Program-made: the position numbers and the translations under genes
Shown: one piece after another, positions 7,055 through 12,246 of the stretch
Position numbering within the stretch: position 1 is the stretch's first letter
Layout: each line of letters begins with the position of its first letter
From: Lachnospiraceae bacterium
GTDB lineage: Bacteria > Bacillota > Clostridia > Lachnospirales > Lachnospiraceae
Direction of reading: 5' to 3'
Assembly (NCBI GenBank): GCA_024694785.1
Contig: JAILJL010000022.1
Location: forward strand, 1-12,246
Length of the DNA stretch: 12,246 nucleotides
The notes under the pieces: generated by a model
Told to the model about the DNA's origin: nothing
The model's database searches: none
The model's input: the letters and a program-made list of their open reading frames with translations, nothing else

Positions 7055-7999
7055 ATGCAGGAGAGTATTGCGGTATATCTTTTTACCGGTTTTATGGATA
7101 GCGGTAAGACGTCGCTTATCAAAGAGACGCTTATCGAGAACGGGTTCGGAGTAGGTAATAAGAATTTAATTATCTGCTGTGAAGACGGTGACGTTGAATT
7201 TGATGTTGACGAGCTTAAGAAGATGAATACGGACCTTGTTATGTGTGAGGAGAAAGAGAACTTCAACACGGATTTCATTAACAAGTGTCTTAAGGATTAT
7301 AAGCCTGACAATATATTTATTGAGTACAACGGAACCTGGGAGGTGGCTTGCTTTAACGAGGGCCTCCTGCCTGAGAATTGTGAGCTTGTACAGACTCTTA
7401 CGACGGTCGATTCTACGACATTTGGTAATTATCTTACCAATATGAGAGCAATGATGATGGAGCAGTTGTTTTTATCCGATGTTGTAATTTTCAATCGTTC
7501 GGATGAGAATACTCCGAAGATTAAGTTCAGAACGGCGGTTAAGACCAATAACAGAAGAGCTCAGATTGTATACGAAAAGAAAGACGGTACGATTGATGAG
7601 ACACCGGAACCATTGCCGTTTGATATTAATCAGGATGTAATTGAGATTTCGGATATGGATTATGCAATCTGGTTTATGGATGCGCAGGAGAATCCTAAGA
7701 AATATGATGGCAAGACGGTTAAATTCCTGGCGCTTTGCTATAATCCGGATAAGATGAAGTCGGGAGTTTTTGTACCGGGACGTTTTGCAATGACTTGCTG
7801 TATCGAAGACGTACAGTTTATAGGTTTTAAAGCAAAATATGACAAATCCAAAGAGATTGCGCATAAATCGTGGATTAATCTTACGGCTAGGATAAAATGC
7901 GAATTTGCCATGGAATATAAGGGCAAAGGGCCTGTATTGTATATTGAAGAATATACACCGGCCGAGAAGCCTGATGACGAGCTTGTATATTTTAATTAA
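7055..7999 (+). CDS. Divergent CobW-like GTPase with a YcgQ/DUF1980-like C-terminal domain
   Basis: The first half of this 314-residue protein resembles a COG0523 GTPase, with P-loop GFMDSGKTS (12-20), the Walker B-like position IFIEYNG (87-93), TTVDS (116-120) and an NKxD-like NRSD (147-150). The CxCC metal motif of the family is missing: the aligned region reads MCEEKENF (63-70). Cysteines 41-42 instead stand where ENE is usual. The second half (about 201-314) looks like the C-terminal soluble domain of YcgQ/TIGR03943 proteins, with Y-DGKTV-F, FVPGRFAMTCCIEDVQFIG (239-257), a W-x-x-L-x-x-R/K strand and a closing YIEEYTP...VYFN. That second assignment rests on memory of the family, not a search. 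The gene sits 13 bases after the His-rich GTPase and 24 before nfnA. The ATG follows a GAGG-containing site. The role is unknown, with metal-related work likely. Confidence 0.8.
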   Translation: MQESIAVYLFTGFMDSGKTSLIKETLIENGFGVGNKNLIICCEDGDVEFDVDELKKMNTDLVMCEEKENFNTDFINKCLKDYKPDNIFIEYNGTWEVACFNEGLLPENCELVQTLTTVDSTTFGNYLTNMRAMMMEQLFLSDVVIFNRSDENTPKIKFRTAVKTNNRRAQIVYEKKDGTIDETPEPLPFDINQDVIEISDMDYAIWFMDAQENPKKYDGKTVKFLALCYNPDKMKSGVFVPGRFAMTCCIEDVQFIGFKAKYDKSKEIAHKSWINLTARIKCEFAMEYKGKGPVLYIEEYTPAEKPDDELVYFN

Positions 8000-8008
8000 T
8001 GATAATTT

Positions 8009-8014
8009 AGGAGG
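8009..8014 (+). promoter_or_regulatory. Ribosome binding site that fixes the nfnA start at 8024
   Basis: AGGAGG ends at 8014, directly against the in-frame ATG at 8015, which is too close for initiation. The next in-frame ATG at 8024 has a spacing of 9 bases and gives MFEILEKA, a typical NfnA N-terminus. Confidence 0.85.
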
Positions 8015-8023
8015 ATGGGCATA

Positions 8024-8905
8024 ATGTTTGAGATTCTGGAAAAAGCTATGCTTAATCAAAACATCTGCCTTATGGTTGTTAAAGCAAAAAGAGTTGCGGC
8101 ATCATGTTTGCCGGGACAGTTTCTTATTGTGCGAAAGGATGAAGAAGGCGAGAGAATTCCGCTTACAATATGTGATTATGATAGGGAAAAAGAGACAGTC
8201 ACCATTGTATTTCAGGCTGTCGGAGCATCAACCGAAGAGATGCTTAAGATGGAGAAGGGTGATGCTTTTATGGATGTTGTGGGTCCGCTTGGCAACCCTT
8301 CTGAACTTATTACGGATATCGAGAATACAAAGGGCAAGAAGATACTTTTTGTTGCGGGTGGTGTAGGAACTGCACCTGTATATCCGCAGGTTAAGTACCT
8401 TCATGAACATGGTATCGATTGCGATGTAATCGTAGGAGCCAAGACAAAGGATATCCTGATTCTTGAAGATGAGATGAAGGAGGTCGCAGGTAACCTCTAT
8501 ATTACTACAGACGACGGAAGTTACGGACGATCCGGAATGGTTACCAAGGTTATAGATGACTTGATTGCGGAAGGCAAGCATTATGACATATGCGTTGCAA
8601 TAGGTCCGCTTATCATGATGAAATTCACATGTCTTACGACTAAGAAGTATGACATTCCTACTATAGTGTCTATGAACCCGATTATGGTGGACGGTACGGG
8701 AATGTGCGGTGCATGTCGACTTACGGTAGACGGCAAGGTTAAGTTTGCTTGCGTTGATGGTCCGGAATTTGATGGTCATCTTGTAGACTTTGATGAGTCG
8801 ATGTCGAGACAGAGTTTATATAAAACAGAAGAGGGAAGAGCACTTCTTAAGCTTCGCGAAGGTGATACACATCACGGCGGATGCGGACAGTGTAACGGTG
8901 ATTAA
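8024..8905 (+). CDS. nfnA: NADH-dependent reduced ferredoxin:NADP+ oxidoreductase, small subunit NfnA
   Basis: NfnA pairs with NfnB in a cytoplasmic flavin-based electron-bifurcating complex, which couples reduced ferredoxin and NADH to the reduction of NADP+. The 293 residues contain a ferredoxin-reductase-type FAD barrel with RIPLTIC (44-50) and VVGPLGNP (85-92). The nucleotide-binding domain has LFVAGGVGTAPVYP (108-121). The [2Fe-2S] segment DGTGMCGACRLTVDG ends in FAC, giving Cys228, Cys231 and Cys243, with Asp223 in the position of the Asp ligand known in this subunit. The C-terminal tail HHGGCGQC has two more cysteines. The start is ATG 8024 on ribosome-binding-site spacing. The stop codon is one base from the nfnB ATG, so the two are translationally coupled. 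PyrK and SudB relatives were considered, but the partner gene makes Nfn/Sud the best call. Confidence 0.92.
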   Translation: MFEILEKAMLNQNICLMVVKAKRVAASCLPGQFLIVRKDEEGERIPLTICDYDREKETVTIVFQAVGASTEEMLKMEKGDAFMDVVGPLGNPSELITDIENTKGKKILFVAGGVGTAPVYPQVKYLHEHGIDCDVIVGAKTKDILILEDEMKEVAGNLYITTDDGSYGRSGMVTKVIDDLIAEGKHYDICVAIGPLIMMKFTCLTTKKYDIPTIVSMNPIMVDGTGMCGACRLTVDGKVKFACVDGPEFDGHLVDFDESMSRQSLYKTEEGRALLKLREGDTHHGGCGQCNGD

Positions 8906-8906
8906 G

Positions 8907-10286
8907 ATGGATGGAATGACAAGAGTTCCTGTAAGAGAACAGGATCCTAAGGTACGAGCTACAAATTTCGAGGAAGTTTGTCTCGGATATAATGAAGAAG
9001 AAGCGGTAAAGGAAGCCGAGAGATGCTTAAACTGCAAGAATCCGATGTGTGTCGGCGGATGTCCGGTATCCATTAATATTCCGGGATTTATCGAAAAAGT
9101 TAAGAATCGCGATTTTGAAGGCGCTTATCGTGTATTATCCGAGTCAACTGCGCTTCCTGCAGTATGCGGAAGAGTATGCCCGCAGGAGACACAGTGCGAA
9201 GGCAAGTGTATAAGGGGAATCAAGGGGGAGCCGGTTGCAATCGGTAAGCTTGAGAGATTTGTTGCGGATTATGCGATGGAGCATGGTTTCAAGAGTGGTG
9301 AAAAGGTTAAAAGCAATGGAATTAAGGTTGCGGTTATAGGTTCGGGTCCTTCAGGCCTTACATGTGCGGGGGACCTTGTTAAGGCAGGATACGACGTAAC
9401 AATTTTTGAAGCTTTACATGAAGCAGGCGGAGTGCTTGTATATGGTATTCCTGAATTCCGTCTTCCTAAGGAAAAGGTTGTTAAAAAGGAAGTAGAAAAG
9501 CTCCTCGAATTAGGCGTTAAGATAGAGACGGATGTTGTTATAGGCAAGTCGGTTACAATTGACGAACTTATGGAAAAAGAAGGCTTTAAGGCCGTATTCA
9601 TAGGTTCCGGCGCGGGACTTCCTAAGTTCATGGGTATCCCGGGAGAGAATGCCAAGGGAGTATTCTCCGCTAACGAATATCTTACAAGAAATAACCTTAT
9701 GAAGGCTTTTAAAGACTATAAGACACCTATTATGCGCGGCAAGCATGCAGTTGTTGTCGGCGGAGGCAATGTTGCGATGGATGCGGCCAGAACAGCGTTA
9801 AGACTTGGAGCAAAGACTACAATTGTATATAGACGTTCTGAAGAGGAACTTCCTGCAAGAAAAGAGGAAGTGCATCATGCAAAGGAAGAAGGAATTGAGT
9901 TCAACCTTCTTACCAATCCTACAGAGATACTTGTTGATAAAAAGGGTTTTGTCAAAGGAATCAGATGCATTAGGATGGAGCTTGGAGAACCTGATGAATC
10001 GGGAAGAAGATCTCCTGTAGAGATTCCAGGTTCCGAATTTGAAATCGAGGCGGATATGGTTATCATGTCGCTTGGAACATCACCAAATCCTTTGATTGCA
10101 AGTTCGACCGAAGGACTTGATATTAATAAGCGAAGATGCATTATCGCTGAAGAAGAGACGGGACAGACGACAAAGACGGGCGTATATGCCGGCGGAGATG
10201 CAGTTACCGGCGCTGCGACAGTTATACTTGCCATGGGTGCGGGTAAAAAAGCTGCAAAGGGTATTATGGATTATTTAAATAAATAA
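8907..10286 (+). CDS. nfnB: NADH-dependent reduced ferredoxin:NADP+ oxidoreductase, large subunit NfnB
   Basis: This is the large subunit of the Nfn complex, a relative of the glutamate synthase small subunit GltD, and the probable site of flavin-based bifurcation and NADPH formation. It is 459 residues from ATG 8907. N-terminal iron-sulfur motifs are Cys40, 43, 48, 52 (CLNCKNPMCVGGC) and Cys87, 91, 97, 101. The FAD-binding VAVIGSGPSG is at 141-150, the NADPH-binding VVVGGGNVAMD at 282-292, and the C-terminal FAD motif GVYAGGDAVTGAATVILAMG is intact. An upstream in-frame extension to 8790 lies inside nfnA and is unlikely. GTG at 8898 would overlap nfnA by 8 bases and is a real alternative start. 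No strong ribosome binding site serves either, so initiation probably depends on coupling to nfnA. A lone GltD-like role is less likely because nfnA is adjacent and no gltA/gltB large subunit is seen. Confidence 0.94.
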   Translation: MDGMTRVPVREQDPKVRATNFEEVCLGYNEEEAVKEAERCLNCKNPMCVGGCPVSINIPGFIEKVKNRDFEGAYRVLSESTALPAVCGRVCPQETQCEGKCIRGIKGEPVAIGKLERFVADYAMEHGFKSGEKVKSNGIKVAVIGSGPSGLTCAGDLVKAGYDVTIFEALHEAGGVLVYGIPEFRLPKEKVVKKEVEKLLELGVKIETDVVIGKSVTIDELMEKEGFKAVFIGSGAGLPKFMGIPGENAKGVFSANEYLTRNNLMKAFKDYKTPIMRGKHAVVVGGGNVAMDAARTALRLGAKTTIVYRRSEEELPARKEEVHHAKEEGIEFNLLTNPTEILVDKKGFVKGIRCIRMELGEPDESGRRSPVEIPGSEFEIEADMVIMSLGTSPNPLIASSTEGLDINKRRCIIAEEETGQTTKTGVYAGGDAVTGAATVILAMGAGKKAAKGIMDYLNK

Positions 10287-10305
10287 TTGTTAATACGGGG
10301 TATCT

Positions 10306-12246
10306 ATGAAAAAGTTATCATCTGTTATGCGAAAATTTAAATTCAGGACGTTAACTATGATTGTGACGATACTTTCATTATGTATCGGCATGATGAGTGA
10401 TTATGCCATTGCAGAAAACGGCTATTCCACGTATAGCAAGAAGATTGTTAATGTCGGTGTAGTCAGTTATGAAGATGACTTTTTCTCGGAAAACGATATG
10501 GGATACTATGGTTATGTTCCCGAATTCTTACAGAAAATCAGTGAGAAGACCGGATGGGAATATAATTATATAGTTGATGAATGGGGCGAATTATTAAATA
10601 AGCTTGATAAAGGGGAAGTTGATTTGCTTCTTAATGCTTCCAAAACCCCTGAACGAGAAGGCAAGTATATCTATTCAAATGAAGTTGTAGGATATGAAAC
10701 TGCGCGGATTTACGTACGAAGTGATGACACAAGGTATTATTATGATTCCTTCGAGACATTCAGCGGAATGAAAATCGGAGTTCTTAAGGGCTCTGTAAGT
10801 GAGATCAATATAAAGAAATTATCCGAAGAATACAATTTTACCTATAGTCCGGTGATTTTCCAATCCATATATGAGGCTTATAAAGAGCTGAATGCAGGCA
10901 ATGTGGATGCAGTCTATTCTACAGAGATGGGCATAAGGAATTATTTTAAGCGTGTATATGAAGGCAGTAATGAATCGTTATATGCGATTACAACCAAGGA
11001 TAAAGCAGATCTGATGAATGAATTTGACGCTGCTTTCTTTGAAATACTTACCGTTAATCCGTATTTTAGAGCACAGCTTGATACCAAGTATTTTGGTGAT
11101 AAGTTTCAGGGCACGATTCCGAATATAACAAAAGAAGAAGCCGAGTTCATAGCAGCACATCCGAGTGTGTATGTGCAGCATTATGATAATGGTCTGCCGT
11201 ATTATAATATCGATTGTAGCAAAGAAACAGGAATCCAGGTTGATATACTTGAATCCATAAGTGAAATGACGGGAATGCACTTTTTAAATGCGGATGAGGA
11301 CCATAAGGCGGATTTCATATCCGGAATGCTTCTTCTCGAGAATGAAAAGGTCAGCTCAAGGTATTATTTGTCGGAACCTATAATTGAGACCAGTTCTTTT
11401 CTCGTTAAGAGAAGAAATACCAATGTTCCTTTGGATGGTAAGGTATTTATCGGAGTTGTGTCGCCGAGCAATAGTATATTGGCCGATCTTACAAATAACT
11501 TCAAGCATTCGACGTTGGTTTATTATAAGGATATTGATAAGTGTTTTGAAGAACTTGAACATGGAAGTATCAATTATGCGTATGTCGATTACAGAATAGC
11601 ATCCGTATTGATTGCGAAAAAATATCCTGATTTTGAATTCCTAAGCTCGTACATCGGCACCGGAGATTTATATTTTGGTTTTGATAAGAATAAGAATAAT
11701 GCATTGCTAAGTTCGATTCTTAATAAATGTATAGTTGCGCTCGATGATGACATAATATTGGAAAATGCCACTCTTTATCAGGTTTCCGAGTCGGCAAAGG
11801 TCGATTTTGGAGCAGTGGCTCGTAAGTATTCGTTACAATTCCTTATTATCGGTGTTTTCATACTTGCAGGATTATATTTGTTTTATTTGTATATGACAAA
11901 CAGGAGGTATCTTGCAAAACAGCTCAGTAATAAGAATGAAGCGCTGATTGAAGCAAATAATAAGCTTAAATTTGCTGTCGCGGCCAAATCGGATTTCATG
12001 TCAAATATGTCGCATGAAATAAGGACGCCGATGAACGCGATAATAGGAATGACCAAGATTGTCCAGTCGGAGTTAGAAGATAAAAAAGATCCCGATATTG
12101 ATGCAATCAGGTCGAATTTAAATGATATAGAGACTTCAAGTACTTACCTTCTTTCAATTATCAATGATATTCTTGATATGAGCAGAATAGAGAGCGGTAA
12201 GCTTGAGTTTAATAATGAATGGATCAGGAGTCAGGAGCTTTTATCC
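10306..12246 (+). CDS. Membrane sensor histidine kinase with two periplasmic-binding-like domains, partial
   Basis: The frame is open for 647 codons to the window edge, so the 3' end is missing. Residues 1-10 are basic, followed by a hydrophobic segment (about 15-33) ending in AIA, a signal peptide or anchor. Two extracellular domains resemble solute-binding family 3 (Venus flytrap) modules: about 45-265 (VNVGVVSYED, GYYGYVPEFLQKISEKTGW, GEVDLLLNASKTPER, KIGVLKGS) and about 268-490 (AHPSVYVQHYDNGLPYYN, GIQVDILESISEMTG). A membrane helix at about 510-530 and a short coiled stretch lead to a HisKA domain with FMSNMSHEIRTPMNAIIGM and phosphoacceptor His570. This matches BvgS/EvgS-like architecture, without a PAS domain before the H box. 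An ATPase domain and perhaps receiver domains should follow outside the window. The ligand is unknown. The ATG lies 19 bases after nfnB with a poor site (ACGGGG), and no terminator separates them. Confidence 0.9.
   Translation, partial: MKKLSSVMRKFKFRTLTMIVTILSLCIGMMSDYAIAENGYSTYSKKIVNVGVVSYEDDFFSENDMGYYGYVPEFLQKISEKTGWEYNYIVDEWGELLNKLDKGEVDLLLNASKTPEREGKYIYSNEVVGYETARIYVRSDDTRYYYDSFETFSGMKIGVLKGSVSEINIKKLSEEYNFTYSPVIFQSIYEAYKELNAGNVDAVYSTEMGIRNYFKRVYEGSNESLYAITTKDKADLMNEFDAAFFEILTVNPYFRAQLDTKYFGDKFQGTIPNITKEEAEFIAAHPSVYVQHYDNGLPYYNIDCSKETGIQVDILESISEMTGMHFLNADEDHKADFISGMLLLENEKVSSRYYLSEPIIETSSFLVKRRNTNVPLDGKVFIGVVSPSNSILADLTNNFKHSTLVYYKDIDKCFEELEHGSINYAYVDYRIASVLIAKKYPDFEFLSSYIGTGDLYFGFDKNKNNALLSSILNKCIVALDDDIILENATLYQVSESAKVDFGAVARKYSLQFLIIGVFILAGLYLFYLYMTNRRYLAKQLSNKNEALIEANNKLKFAVAAKSDFMSNMSHEIRTPMNAIIGMTKIVQSELEDKKDPDIDAIRSNLNDIETSSTYLLSIINDILDMSRIESGKLEFNNEWIRSQELLS

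Noticed and set aside
8790..8906. Upstream in-frame extension of nfnB
   Set aside because: These 39 codons overlap the end of nfnA, do not resemble an NfnB N-terminus, and come before the typical TRVPVREQDP beginning.

Overview
The window reads as ordinary chromosome of an anaerobic Firmicute, most likely a Lachnospiraceae member of the Butyrivibrio/Roseburia type. The evidence is moderate to low GC, strong AGGAGG-type ribosome binding sites, occasional TTG starts, a Lachnospiraceae-like FtsZ, an [FeFe]-hydrogenase maturase (HydF), and an electron-bifurcating NfnAB pair. The family-level placement comes from recalled protein similarity and could not be searched. All genes lie on the + strand and are packed tightly. 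I see no tRNA, rRNA, CRISPR, insertion sequence or phage gene, and no gene-free stretch longer than 100 bases.

Layout. (1) 38-1258 is ftsZ with a TTG start, closed by a convincing intrinsic terminator at 1269-1303. (2) 1338-2543 is hydF, without hydE or hydG in the window. (3) A good -10 box near 2585 probably starts a unit made of an unrecognised acidic 175-residue protein (2642-3169), a DapF-family protein (3194-4039) and argS (4068-5837). (4) 5869-10286 is a close-packed run: a CobW/COG0523 GTPase with a very His/Cys-rich insert, a second divergent CobW-like GTPase that appears fused to a YcgQ/DUF1980-like C-terminal domain, then nfnA and nfnB. (5) 10306 to the window edge is the first 647 codons of a membrane sensor histidine kinase with two periplasmic-binding-protein-like sensor domains. 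Its reading frame stays open at the edge.

How the genes may work together. HydF and NfnAB both belong to ferredoxin/H2 energy metabolism: HydF carries the H-cluster precursor, and NfnAB couples NADH and reduced ferredoxin to NADP+ reduction. The two CobW-type proteins point to metal handling, but neither the metal nor the client is shown. The co-directional link to nfnAB may be functional or only positional.

The most interesting points are the DapF homologue, in which both positions expected to hold catalytic cysteines are serine, and the GTPase-YcgQ-like fusion that sits beside a GTPase with four CC-containing histidine repeats.
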